This document shows, piece by piece, positions 33,074 to 44,251 of a stretch of DNA of 64,000 nucleotides. The stretch is from Miscanthus floridulus (Eukaryota; Streptophyta; Magnoliopsida; Poales; Poaceae): contig NC_089589.1 of assembly GCF_019320115.1 (NCBI RefSeq), positions 17,113,641-17,177,640 on the forward strand, in the 5' to 3' direction. The translations under genes were made by a program, and so were the position numbers. The notes under the pieces were generated by a model. It was not told where the DNA came from. It made no database searches and was given only the letters and a program-made list of their open reading frames with translations. Within the stretch, counting starts at the first letter, position 1; each line of letters opens with the position of its first letter.

Positions 33074-34000
33074 GGTTTCTACACATGGGATATGTTTAAG
33101 AAAACCGACACTAAAAATAGCCTCCATTGATGGATCGAAAATGAATAATTCTCAAACTGTACTATAAGTAGTGGATGTGTAGTGGAATGGCGGAATGATT
33201 GCGCGAAGGTTGAGGTCTTGCAATCGAATCTTACAAAAAGTACTTTTATTCCTAAAATATCTTATTAGGTTGTCTATGGTTATGGTAATGATAACATAAA
33301 TCCTAAAGTATTTTATTTATGAGTCCAAATTTTAGTATTATTAATAAAAAATTATATGCTTAATTCCTTTTTTATATATGCTAGCAGTAAAAGACAAGAG
33401 TGATCCTTTAGTTATCAAAGAGAGATTGCCATAACCCTTGACAATCTCAACACCTTGAATGCCCTTCATGAATAGAGGATTCCTGACCTCCTAGCTAGCT
33501 AGCTAGCTGGCCACAGAGGCTTAAAGGATTCCATATATCCAAAATAAATGTGCATCAACTGAGCCACTGGTTCTCTGAATAATTGGATTCTAATACTGTA
33601 GAAGATGTGCCACTTTAGGCAAATCCATGCTTTAATTGAACGGCGATGCCCTACATGTCTTCGCATTTCAGCCTAGCTAGCTAACACCTTCAATGCCCCC
33701 CTTTGCCCTGCAATGAAGTTATAGGAATCCAGCAGCAGCTAGCACATTTACTTCACCACTTCATTTGATGTGCCTCGCAGAAAAAGCTAGCAATAACTCA
33801 GATCCTTTTTTTATATAGTGTTTCAGAAAATTTATTAACAAGAAAATTAATAGAGGTGCAAGTTGTGAAATGACGTCTCAGCAGTCACCAGCAACTGCTC
33901 CTACTAGCTTTGAATCAGCAGAAATCCGACGCAGCTTTGGTTTCGTGGCAGAGTATCTCGGTACGTACGTATCTACTGCTGCTGCAGGCTGCAGCTGCTT
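33074..34000. other. Intergenic stretch
   Basis: No gene recognised. There is an AGCT tetranucleotide run near 33491-33506. Some flanking sequence matches the LINE insertion site. GC rises towards 33900-34000. Confidence 0.3.
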
Positions 34001-34634
34001 TGGGGCGCGTTTAGTTGCCCAAAGTTGGCGCCCGTCGGAATCACTGTGCGGTACTGCAGAGCACTATAGCATTTCATTTGTATTTTGTAATAATTGTCCG
34101 ATCGTTGACTAATTAGGATCAAAACGTTCGTCCCGCAAAGTATAACAAAACTGTGCAATTAGTTTTTTATTTCGTCAACATTTAGTACTCCATGCATGTG
34201 CCGCAAGTTTAATGTGACAGGGAATCTTCTTTTTGTATAGTGTCAAAGTTTGGATTTTGGTGTAACTTAGGCCTCGTTTAGTTCGGCCGGATTGGCGTCG
34301 CCAAACGCGCTGTAGCTACACAGGGCCTTAGGGCGCGTTTAGATCCAAAATTTTTTGCATAGTGTTAAAGTTGAGAATTTGGTGGAACTAAACAGGGCCT
34401 TAGGGCGCGTTTAGATCCAAAAAATTTTGGGTGTTGGCTACTGTAGCACTTTCGTTTGTATTTGACAATTAGTGTCTAATTATGGACTAATTAGATTCGA
34501 AAGTTTCGTCTCGCGATTTCTCACCCAACTGTGTAATTAGTTTTTTTTCATCTACATTTAGTACTTCATACATGTGCCGCAAAATTTGATATAACGGGTA
34601 CTGCACAAAATTTTTTGGGAACTAAAAAGGCCCT
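34001..34634. mobile_element. Cluster of Tourist/Harbinger-like MITEs, partly nested
   Basis: Several terminal motifs of one family occur head to tail: GGGGCGCGTTTAGTTG (34002), AGGCCTCGTTTAGTTC (about 34270), GGGCGCGTTTAGATCC (34332 and 34403), GAACTAAACAGGGCC (about 34386) and GGGAACTAAAAAGGCCC (to 34634). The interior motifs TACTGTAGCACTTTCGTTTGTATTTG and GTGTAATTAGTTTTTT, shown here in part, recur in the single copy at 35756-35996. The order suggests two or three insertions into one another. Individual boundaries are uncertain. Confidence 0.65.
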
Positions 34635-34739
34635 AAACAAGGGCTTGGACGATCTCTTGCTGATGAAACGGGGGCAGGCTCTGATCCTTCAGTCAGGTAC
34701 TCTCCTCTGTCCAAAAAAATACAAAAGAGAAGACTAGTA

Positions 34740-34975
34740 CTTCCTCCGTCCCAAATTATAAGACGTTTTATTTTTTTTACTCCAAGTTTGATCACTCGTC
34801 TTATTCAAAAAAATTTGTGCAAACATTGTCAAATTTAAGTTATTCTTGAAGAACTTTTTATTAATAAAGCAAGTTACAACAAAAGAAGTGATATTTTGCA
34901 TAATTTTTTTAATAAGACGAGTGGTCAGACTTGATGTCAAAAAATCAAACGTCCTATAATTTGGGATGGAGCTAG
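34740..34975. mobile_element. Stowaway-like MITE, 236 bp
   Basis: It starts CTTCCTCCGTCCCAAATTAT and ends in the near-perfect inverse ATAATTTGGGATGGAGCTAG, with TA on both sides (34738-34739, 34976-34977). The ends are the widespread grass Stowaway consensus (CTCCCTCCGTCCCA...). The interior is AT-rich and also palindromic near the ends (AAGACG... / CGTCC...). Confidence 0.88.
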
Positions 34976-34977
34976 TA

Positions 34978-35752
34978 ATTTTTAATTTGATCTAATTTAT
35001 ACAAAAAAACCTAACATTTATGATATGTATACTGAATTAAAACATTACATTAACCCTGAAATATAATTTTATATAGTCATAATGTCAAATGTAAGAAAGG
35101 TTTGATAAATCCAAAAATAAAATGAAATCTTTTTTTAGGATGGTGGAGGCAGTACACAAGCTTACTACACTACTCTCTGGCCAGTGTGATCTGACAAAAG
35201 GCTTCCACATTGTTGGGTTGACTCAGAGTAGTTATGTCTACCAGGTAGTAAAAGAAAAAACCAGATCCTGGCAATACCAGAGATTCTGCAGGTTATTACT
35301 GCAGTGTACAACTAGAATTGGTGCTGCGACAGGCTGCCATGCCATGCCAAATATTTACAAATTTCATTTCATCATCTAGCTAGAAGAAAAACATAAACAT
35401 ACGGCCGGGGCCAGCTCAAATGTGGGTCAAATTCGTGCCAAGACAAATTTTTGTGCCCTCAGTGATAACAACACTGTTAATCGATAAGACAAACTTTGGT
35501 TGGATTTACATCATCCAACACTGGTACTACAAATTAAAACCCCTTGCTTTTCAAGGATATGAACAGTGGATGTACAGCACGCGGCGGCGCTGTATCCGCT
35601 GTCAGTACTGGTGCCGGGATATGGGATTCCACGACAATGATTTCGCAATGGAGACCTCACGTACACGAACGCGAGCACCTGCTGAGCACACGCTGCTCCC
35701 GTCTGGCCGTCTTTAACCCTTACTATCTCTGAGATGATCTATCGATGAACTG
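34978..35752. other. Intergenic stretch
   Basis: No recognised gene or repeat. Short ORFs at about 35122-35380 and 35420-35732 have no recognisable domain. Confidence 0.3.
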
Positions 35753-35755
35753 AGG

Positions 35756-35996
35756 CCCCGTTTAGTTTCGGAAATTTTTAGCTTTCGGTTACTGTAGCAC
35801 TTTCGTTTTTATTTGGTAAAAATTGTCCAATTATGGACTATTTAGGCTTAAAAAATTTGTCTCACGATTTCTCGGCTAACTGTGTAATTAGTTTTTTTTT
35901 CGTCTATATTTAGTACTCCATGTATGTGCCGCAAGATTTGATGTGACGGAGAATCTTGAAATTTTTTTGTTTTTGGCTTGCATCTAAACAGGGCCT
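35756..35996. mobile_element. Tourist/Harbinger-like MITE, about 241 bp
   Basis: It starts GGCCCCGTTTAGTTTCGG and ends CATCTAAACAGGGCC, with the 3-bp TGA on both sides (35753-35755 and 35997-35999). The interior shares CTGTAGCACTTTCGTTT and GTGTAATTAGTTTTTTTTTC with the cluster at 34001-34634, so it is the same family. Confidence 0.75.
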
Positions 35997-36389
35997 GAGG
36001 TGAGCTGAACTACGTACCGCTGCGGCAACAATAAAGAAGTGGAGGGACGCGCGGTCAAAGGATGCACCCCCATCATCCATGCATCCCGCAGTAAACCAAT
36101 GCGAGCACGTACGTGAAGTGACGACGCTGCCGCAGTAATAAGTGTTGTGGATCAGAGAACTGCATGCTTCAATTCATTGCCCCGTCTCAGATGCCTTCAA
36201 GTTCACAGGCCAAGGACGAGATGAGCTTTACTAGCTATAGAAGGTTAATGACCTACTCTAGTAAAGTACTCCACGTCTATGCCAACAACGTGATGATGAT
36301 GTGATGATGGCATGATCATTGATTAATGATTCAAACCCCTAGGGACCATACTAATTCATAGAGTAATAGTAAGACACCAAATCACGGTC

Positions 36390-36521
36390 GTGTTCGGCTG
36401 GGAAAGAAGCCGACTTGTTCGGCTTTTTTTTTCAGCCGAAACAGTATTTTTCTCTCACAACATTCCAGCATAAACAGTGTTTTTCAGCATAAACAGTGAA
36501 AAAATTATCCTAGCCGAACAC
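36390..36521. mobile_element. Short hAT-like MITE, about 132 bp
   Basis: GTGTTCGGCTGGGA at the left and TCCTAGCCGAACAC at the right are imperfect inverted repeats. GTTCGGCTGG ends are common in panicoid grass MITEs. The centre holds two AGCATAAACAGTG repeats. No convincing 8-bp target duplication was seen, so the superfamily is uncertain. Confidence 0.6.
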
Positions 36522-36561
36522 TGCCCACAGTAGTAGCCCTTGACAGCCTTTTCTTTGAGTG

Positions 36562-37466
36562 CACTACATAATTGGCTTTTACCAATAGTATTTTCACCAT
36601 CGGTTTTTTTAAAACTTATGGTAAAAATCCTTTTTTTGCCACTGGTTCGGAACTTAAACCGGCAGTGAAAAGTGCCTAGGCATGGGGCCCATCGAGTGGC
36701 ATAGATTGACGTCTTTCTAGCGTATTCATTGTGGCTGACAGGATGGGCCATGTGCCTGCGTGTCACCATACGGTGCTCACGGGGAGCACAAGGATTCCAG
36801 GCCCCACTAGCTATTCTTTCTCCTCCATCAGTTACTTTTCTCCCGTTTCTCTCCTCCCACCCTCCCTCTCCCTCCTGGCTTCCTCTCTCTCCTTGGCTCC
36901 CTCCCTCTCACACGTTCCTCCTCTTTGGCATGGCAAATTGGCAATTGCCCCCGGCACAGAGGTGGCCTCTGGCATGGAGGCAACACCATAATTAATGTGG
37001 CGTCCCTAGCACGGAGGTAGTACCCGGCATGGAGGTAGCCCCGTGGCAGGGCGATGTCCCCCAATGGTGTGAAGACGACACTCGGCGTGGAGGCATACCC
37101 TATACAGCAGTGACTCCTAGTGCTGCAGTGGCTCTCACTCAGTGCAACAATGACCCATGCCCGATAGTCAGCGCGACTATGGACCTAGCAGTCGGCACAT
37201 CGGCGTCCACCCTCTAAGCGGTGGTGGCGCTAGCATGGAAAATCCCATGCCAACGACTAGAGCACCTCCTTTAGGTTGTTTTTTTATTTTTAAATATTTT
37301 CATCAACGGATCGTTATAGAAGCCATGGGTGATAGTAACTGATCTCCGCCGGTTGCAAGCTGGCGGTGGTAACCTTAGTCGTTACTGTAGACTATCACCA
37401 ACGAGGATGAAAACCGGTTGTGATGGGGTATCCTGAGACGACGGTGATGAGCATGCAAGGGTAGTG
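36562..37466. mobile_element. Possible non-autonomous CACTA-like element
   Basis: CACTACATAATTGG at 36562 and an inverted GTAGTG end at 37466 could be the termini, with subterminal ACCGG/CCGGT motifs near both (36645-36665, 37345-37415). The interior is GC- and CT-rich with repeated GGCATGGAGG units and no transposase. The flanking trinucleotides do not match, which weakens the call. Confidence 0.4.
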
Positions 37467-37595
37467 TAGGCTAGTCTGGGAATGAGTTGTAGTACTCACT
37501 TTCACTATGTTGATGGTTTATTTTGAATCTCTAGCTAAGCTTTTGGATTTGTGAAAAAGGATATGCTGTGTACAAATATGCTTAGATCTATAGAT

Positions 37596-37781
37596 ATATG
37601 GACTGTGTGAAATTATCTATGCTTTTAGCATGATCTTTTGCTCGATATGCGGCCGCTCTGGTGTTCCATGGTCTCAAGAGTTGGGGACATATGGACTGTG
37701 TGAAATTATCTATGCTTTTAGCATGATCTTTTGCTCGATATGCGGCCGCTCTGGTGTTCCATGGTCTCAAGAGTTGGGGAC
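37596..37781. repeat. Perfect 93-bp tandem duplication
   Basis: Positions 37596-37688 and 37689-37781 appear identical base for base. Each unit contains a GCGGCCGC octamer. Because 93 is a multiple of three, the minus-strand frame repeats the same 31 residues. Confidence 0.95.
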
Positions 37782-37839
37782 TACTCTGTCTAGTGAAGCA
37801 TCCGGAGGTGCAAGGATGTTAGGTATATGTTGCCATATG

Positions 37840-37980
37840 CTTATATATGTGTTGTATACATCATGTATTCTTGTACACCAAGCCACCTTGGCTATGTTTA
37901 TGAAAGGTCACCCCCAATCTAAGGGTGAGGTGACCCCCAATTCTATCTCTATACTACATGGTATCATGAGTTTGTTCTCC
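37840..37980 (+). mobile_element. Possible Copia LTR end with primer binding site
   Basis: A segment ending ...TCTCTATACTACA is followed by TGGTATCATGAG (37969-37980), close to the tRNA-iMet site TGGTATCAGAGC. It contains a direct repeat GGT(C/G)ACCCCCAATT. It does not match the LTR at 40005-40254, so the two may come from different elements. Confidence 0.45.
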
Positions 37981-38529
37981 TGTTAGGCTCCATACACTAT
38001 CCTAATCCGTGTCACTGACTCCATAGCCATGCGTCCACTAGTTGCCATGTAGCACCGTGACACCTGCCTGCACACATTTCCAATTCCATGGATATGCGTC
38101 AACCTCCTTGTGTGTCGCACTACCTTCTTACTCCACCAGTGCCAAGTTACGCTATCCCTGCTCGTTGTTTCTCTTTGTTGGCTAACTGGCAACCACAAGT
38201 TTAGGAAATGAGTCTGTGACGTCACCCCCTCTTTGAGCTTCTAGGCCTCTCAAGTAAGTGGTTTCGGTGGTTAATTACAACCTTAATGTATGTATTTTGG
38301 AGAAACATGTTAATGTAGGTCACAAAGCATGAAAATGAACAAATTCCTCAAGCATGGATGAAGAAGCAAATTGAGGACAACATGACATGTGTGGCTAGCA
38401 TATGGGTTGGAGTACTGGGTGTTAACGCTAGGCTACAATGCATGAAGAGTGAAGACAACCCCAATGGTTGATGACAAGACAATCAAAGAACTCAATATTG
38501 AAGAAGGGATCAATCAAGAAGTCAAGTGA

Positions 38530-39872
38530 AGCAATCGAGGACCGGGAATTGATTATGAAGAAACATACTCTCCCGTGATGGATGCAACAAATTTTAGATA
38601 CCTAATAAGTATGGCAATTGCGTCTAATGGATGTTGTTACAACATATTTATATGGGTCACTTGATAGTGACATATATATGAAACTACTAGAAGGATTTAA
38701 ACTGCCAGGAGCAGGTTCTTTAGAACAATATTCAATTAAATTGAACACATCTCTATATGGGTTGAAACAATCTTGGAGAATGTGGTACAATCGTCTAGTG
38801 AGTATTTGATAAAAGAAGGGTATAAAAATGACTCTATTTGTCCATGTATATTCATAAAAAGATCTGGATCGAATTTATGATCATAGTTGTATATATATGT
38901 TGATGATCTAAACTTAATTGGTACTCCTCAAGGAATCACTGAGGTGAAAGATTGTTTGAAGAAGGAATTTGAAATGATCTGAGGAAAAAAGTTTTGTCTT
39001 GGTTTGCAAATAGAACATCATAAAGATGGAGTTCTTTTGCATCAAGCGACTGACACAGAGAAAATACTAAAGCAATTTTACATGGATAAAGCGCATCCAT
39101 TGAGTACCCCAATGGTTGTTAGATCCCTTGATGTAACCAAAGATCCTTTTCGACCTCGGGAATGTGATAGTGAAATTCTTGGTCCTGAGGTGTCGTATCT
39201 AGGAGCACTAACGCATCTATCTACTCATACACAGCCTGATATTGCATTTGCTGTTAATTTATTAGCAAGATATAGCTCCTGTCCTACTAGAAGACATTGG
39301 AATGGGATAAAACATATACTTCAATATTTCCAAGGTACGAAGGACATGGGTCTATATTTTTCTAACAAATGCATGGAGGGATTAGTTGGTTTTGTCGATG
39401 CAGGATATCTATCTGATCCACACAATGGTAGTTCACTATCCCGCGATATGTATTTATGTGTGGTGATGCATCTATTTCATGGTGTTCCATAGCAACAACT
39501 TCATCTAACCATGCAGAAATTTTGGCTATCCATGAAGCTAGCAGAGAATGTGTATGGTTTAGAAACATGACACATCATATTCGCAAGGTATGCAATTTAC
39601 TTTCAGAAAAGGAAGCGCCAACGGTTATACATGATGACAATGCGGCTTGCATAACTCAACTGAAAGATGGGTACATAAAAGGAGATAGAGTGAAACACAT
39701 CTCGCCAAAGTTTTTGTTCACTCATGATCTTCAAAAGGATGGTATTATAACAGTCCAACAAATCCGTTCAAGTGAGAATCTTGCAGACTTGTTCACAAAG
39801 GCACTCCCTACTTCAGTATTCAAGAAATTGGCAAATGGTATTGGATTGGGACGGCTGAAAGACATCAGGTGA
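38530..39872 (+). pseudogene. pol: Decayed Copia pol: reverse transcriptase and RNase H
   Basis: Plus-strand frames give the Copia RT start (GIDYEETYSPVM), LMDVVTTYLYGSLDSDIYMK, SLYGLKQS, the palm YVDDLNLIGT (about 38891-38920), FCLGLQIEH, PDIAFAVNLLARY and IKHILQYFQGTKDMGLYF. The RNase H part follows: FVDAGYLSDPHNG, then NHAEILAIHEASRECVW, and the C-terminal IHDDNAACITQL and LADLFTKALP. At least five stops or frame changes separate the pieces, and a short deletion is likely near 38620. Gag, protease and integrase are missing, so this is a 3' fragment of a Ty1/Copia polyprotein. Confidence 0.88.
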
Positions 39873-40004
39873 TGTTGCCATCAGGGGGAGTGAATATGTG
39901 TGTACTTTTTTTCCTTGGCCATGGTTTTTTCCCATAGGGTTTTTCTTTGGCAACGTTTTTAACGAAGCATGCAATTCACCTGTTAATGGACATCCAAGGG
40001 GGGG

Positions 40005-40254
40005 TGTTATGAGATATTAATGTGGATGTCCATAACCCCTATACCATCAAAGCTACAACCTTTAGCTTCAATGGTGTAACTCACCTAGCATCAACTTTTG
40101 TAACTTCATCTCACATGTATGGCTATATATAGGAGGGCTTATGTATTGGAAATAAGATAAGAGAAAAGAGAACAACTCATTTCCTTCCTCTTTAAATTTG
40201 TTCTCCATATTCTTACATACATATTCTTGATAGTCAAACTAGCTATTATATAAC
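40005..40254 (+). repeat. Probable 3' LTR of the decayed Copia element
   Basis: A polypurine tract CCAAGGGGGGG (39993-40003) precedes TGTTATGAGATATT, and the segment ends ATATAACA. A TATATATA box lies near 40124-40130. No intact 5' partner is present in the window. Confidence 0.55.
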
Positions 40255-41117
40255 AATATACTATTATTTAAAATGAAAATGTGTGGACTGAGAATAATGT
40301 TACTAAGTCCACTATGATTTACAAAAAGAATCAACTATTTTTTTGTCAAGATAAATATTACATTAGCCTTGATTTCATCTTAGTACAAATTTTATATATA
40401 AATGTATATTTTCCTAAGTCTAATTGGATTATGATTCTAGGATCCAGTTGGATTGGATCTTGCCTAGGATCCCTAACTGACAACTTTGGTTATGTGTTCA
40501 CGATTTACTTTAAAAACATAGTGGCATGTCACACCTATGCAGCATGAAAAATCATGCGTGTCCAGAGACTCACGAGAGTAGATCCTGTGTAATATTTATT
40601 GATTCACTGCAAGTATCAAGGGTGTATAGTAGTTATTGCAACATTTCCACTACATTCCCCTAGTAAAATGAATTGCAAGAAGAGAAGTGCATGATCTTAT
40701 TATCTCATTTAAAAATAAGGGGTACATTTCATACTGCATTTTTTCTCACAACTCACAAGCCCACAAGGTCCGGTCATTTTCTAGTCCTCCACAGGTACTT
40801 GTGGATTCAAAAGCTCAAAAAAACATCAACCTATGCTGGTCAAAGAACAACAGATGACGCTATTCATACAATGTCTTTGCAACAAGGAGAAGTTATGGTA
40901 AAAGGTGCTGGCAGTGGAAGAGGTGCCACATTACGAGCCACTGCTAAAAGTGGTGTACGGTTAAGTTGTATACATGATGTAACACATATGCGGCTATGCC
41001 TCATAATGAATATCGTCCTCCTAAAGATGTCTGTAGAAAAAATGAAACCGCTTTCAAGATACTTCTTCATCATTGCCCATCATATTCTATGGATAAAACT
41101 AAGGATATGATAGTGGT
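40255..41117. other. Stretch without a recognised gene
   Basis: The left part is AT-rich. At 40870-41110 overlapping plus-strand frames have ordinary-looking composition (for example [20 protein letters not shown]) but no family I recognise. They are short, overlap one another and lie next to an NLR relic, so no gene is claimed. Confidence 0.3.
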
Positions 41118-42010
41118 TCATTGCATTGACAATGATTCCAGGTGGCTAAGCTCTACAAGAGCGGAACATAGCTCTTGACAATTTTTGTTACTAATGTCGG
41201 TCACAGCTAACTTGCGCAATTGGGTGAGCTTTCTTATGTCCTGTAGGATGGCTTTTTCGCTACCTCTAATGTTCACAACAAACAGTGTGCATAGGGCTTT
41301 CAGCTTCCTAACACCTCTTGGCACAACAACACCAAATAGATTTAGTCTCCTTGATGCCAAAGTAGAGAACACAACCTGGCACTAGAAAGTGCACACGTCT
41401 TGCCAATTTGGATCACCATCTAGTTCCTCAACATTGTTCAGAAGCTTAGGCGCACAACATGCCCCACAAAAGCTTTGGTGGATCATTTGATAGGTTTTCA
41501 TCCGAGTTAACACAATAAGGACTTGAATCATGAGCAAAAAAGATATTGTAGCATTGTAAGTTTGGTGATGATTTTAGATAGGTTGCATAAGCATGTGTGT
41601 TTCAAATCTAGTGTCTCCAATTGTCGAAGTTTACCCCATGAATCTAGCAAGTGATAGATTCCATCACATCCCCTTAGAGAAATATATTTTAGGTGAATAA
41701 GAAGAAATGGTGGCAGTAATGAAGAAGAGCTTAGCGTGGTCTAAGTAAGAAAGCACATTGCCAAGGACTTATCACGCCACTTCAAAGTCTGAAGATCTCC
41801 TCCATCAAACAAAGCTCTCTGAAGCTAATGGAGTATATTCAGCTCGACAAGGTCCAGCATGTCGCCTATCTCTTCTTCATCAAACATCTATCTACGAACC
41901 ACTTGTTCGGCCTCCAAAGCATTAAATGAGTAATCCTTCAGTCCCTATTCCGTCTAAATAGCAACAGGCCTTCAATTGTTGGTTCATACCTCACCTCAAT
42001 TATTTAGGAA
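41118..42010 (-). pseudogene. NBS-LRR resistance-gene relic, leucine-rich repeat part
   Basis: Minus-strand frames carry leucine-rich repeats typical of grass CC-NBS-LRR proteins. From upstream to downstream, DLVELNILH lies near 41840, ISLRGCDGIYHLLDSWGKL and RQLETLDLKHTCL near 41690-41610, and the best stretch at 41372-41118 reads VVVPRGVRKLKAL, ILQDIRKLTQLRKLAVTDI and LCSALVELSHLESLSMQ. Such proteins detect pathogen effectors. The LRR sets specificity. Here the coiled-coil and NB-ARC domains are absent, and stops and frame changes occur every 50-100 codons, so it is a dead fragment. It ends close to the start of the 2.5-kb duplicated segment. Confidence 0.8.
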
Positions 42011-42068
42011 AAGGTGATGTTCTCTAACATAATATTTCACGCCTCGACCTAAATCATGGCAACCCACA

Positions 42069-42898
42069 AGTTTTTTCTCTATTTATCTAGAAAGTTACTT
42101 ATCTAAATTTTGTCTATTGCATATGTAAATAGAAACAAACTAGTCACATCCTTGAACAATTTTTTATGAGAATATATAAGTCTTTCCTTTTTCATATAAT
42201 ATTTTTCTTTTATTATAACAATTAGCTATGTCCAAACAAGATAAATGTTCCACGACAAAGGGGTAAATAAAAATGTTTTACATATAGTAAAAACTATTTG
42301 TTTCATAAGGGACACCTAGTCACATGTGAGACATGTAACATCCTAGTTCCTCAATTATGCATTATAATTATTTGTGTACAACATCAACATGAGAGAGAAG
42401 AGTAGAATGAAATGGAGAGAGCTAATTGAGTGATGGGTGAAAGGTCTCCTTCCACCTTTGCTTTTCTCTCCCTTATATAGTGAGTGAGAGGGATTGTTTT
42501 TCATTATTTCCCCTAGCAGGGCTTGTATTTACAAAAGAGACTCTAGGGGCTAAAAATGGATCCTAATAAACATTATCTCACAGGCCTCTAGGCTATGAAA
42601 TTGGACCCTGAACAAACTCAATGGATCCCTAACATATAATATACACCCCCAACAATGTGTATCAAGTCCAATTATTTCCCCAACTCTAGTGTTTTTCAAA
42701 GTTTATCACAAACTACGAAACCTTATAAATTTGGCACTCGAACTGTTACTGCCATTCAATTTTGGGCACTCAACCTAGGTTTGGTGGTTTTTAGATAATT
42801 TTGGCCCACCTGTTAACATGAGCCCACATATCAAGTTCCATGCCTCTTTTCCTCACTCTCTTTCTCTTTCTCATGACCATTACCTCCACCTCCCTCTC

Positions 42899-42964
<66 letters not shown>

Positions 42965-43730
42965 AGTGCCACCACCCTTCCCATTTTAGTAGCTTTATTG
43001 TGTTTGTGTGATAGTTAGAGAGTAGTGGTATCCCTCTAGTGAGTAGAGTAGTTTTAGTAGATTAATTAATTTGTGTAGCCCACTAGTTGTAGTTGCTACC
43101 TCTAATAGCTTGTGTGCTTCTAGAGCTGTGTAGAAGGGCTTGTATTGAAATGCATATGCTAGGAAAGTAGTGGCTAATAGGTTTGTCTCTTATACTAATC
43201 ATCTTGCCTCGTGTTGTTGTATTTGTAGAGAATTTAAATAGGCAATTCACCTTCCCCCTCTAGTCAGACATAGAACCTTTCAGACGGCGCGTAAGCCCCA
43301 TGTCCTGTTTTCTCATGCCCCGCACATGACCCTTGCCAAATCAGGCAAGCGGTGCCCAGCTAAAGCGAAGGAACAACGCTCTGCTAAAGCTGAAGCAGTG
43401 GCGCTAATATATATTCAGATGTTAGACAGCTGCCCCATGGCAGGTGCGAGTTAGAAGATTCCATATTCCCCCTGGTGCACACATCCACGCCAGTTCCCCC
43501 GGAGGCCATACATCAAAGGAACTTTGCCTGGTTGAGCCTTTCCTTAAGGTGGCCTAAGCGAGGGCCTCTGGGCCCATCTGTTGAGCCACGTTTGTTCAGC
43601 TAGAATCCCCGAGCAATGGGTCCTAGGTCTCTGTCTTCCGAGTCACGTCCTCCCACCCCACCAGCGATGATTAGGAGCCGAGTGTGTGACCTGTCACTCA
43701 GGAAAACTAGGCCCCAGGGGCCTCGGTCGG
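42069..43730. repeat. Duplicated segment, copy 1, left part
   Basis: This part matches 59345-60974 in the same orientation, with scattered differences. It includes a (CT)n tract at 42901-42959. The segment around 43230-43282 (AATTTAAATAGGCAATTCACC, then ...CCTTTCA) resembles the end of a Sirevirus-type LTR, so the unit is at least partly repeat-derived. The copy is interrupted at 43730 by a Gypsy element and resumes at 56844. Confidence 0.88.
42901..42959. repeat. (CT)n microsatellite
   Basis: A run of about 29 CT units. The corresponding tract in the second copy of the duplicated segment (60185-60221) is shorter. Confidence 0.95.
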
Positions 43731-44203
43731 TGTGGGGGTATTAACCCCTATACCCTTACGGCTAGTCTTGGGCTGGCCCGGATCGATGGGTTCAGTCCAC
43801 CCGAAAGATGACGTGCGGCCCAGTTAACCTGATCGGAGTCCCGCACAAGGAATCAAGACGGATTTGGCGACCAAGCAGGATCCTAGTCGGTTAGAATAGG
43901 AATCCTTATCCGGCCAGATATGGCAATTGTAACTGACTAGGATTAGTTTCCAGATCTGTAACCCTGCCCCCCGGACTATATAAGGCGGGCAGGGGACCCC
44001 TCTAAAAAATATCTCTCATTGACATACAGCAATACAAATCAGACGCAGGACGTAGGTATTACGCCTTCTTGGCGGCCGAACCTGGATAAAACCTCGTGTC
44101 TGTCTTGCGTCACCGTCTTGTTTGGGGCTTGCGCATCTGTCTGCCGATAATCTACTACCTTGGGCATACCCCTAGGTAGACTGCCGACCATATTTCGTCG
44201 ACA
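43731..44203 (+). repeat. 5' LTR of Tat-lineage Gypsy element
   Basis: Starts TGTGGGGGTATTAACCCC and ends TCGACA, with a TATATAA box at 43977-43983. It differs from the 3' LTR only at 43885 (A against G) and 44163 (G against A). Confidence 0.95.
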
Positions 44204-44204
44204 G

Positions 44205-44222
44205 TGGCGCGCCAGGTAGGGG
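44205..44222 (+). other. Primer binding site
   Basis: TGGCGCGCCAGGTAGGGG lies one base after the LTR and matches the site typical of Cinful/Grande/Retand-type Gypsy elements. The tRNA was not assigned with confidence. Confidence 0.8.
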
Positions 44223-44251
44223 GTGTGCGTACTGCTCTCCAAACAAACAAG

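Noticed and set aside
36562..37466. A firm CACTA element
   Set aside because: The CACTAC/GTAGTG ends are present, but the flanking 3 bp differ (GTG against TAG) and no transposase is found. It is kept only as a low-confidence feature.
40673..41178. Overlapping plus-strand ORFs next to the NLR relic as a gene
   Set aside because: Two frames overlap, neither has a recognised domain, and no splice or promoter context supports them.
42818..43018. Leu/Ser-rich ORF across the CT repeat
   Set aside because: It is a translation of the (CT)n microsatellite.
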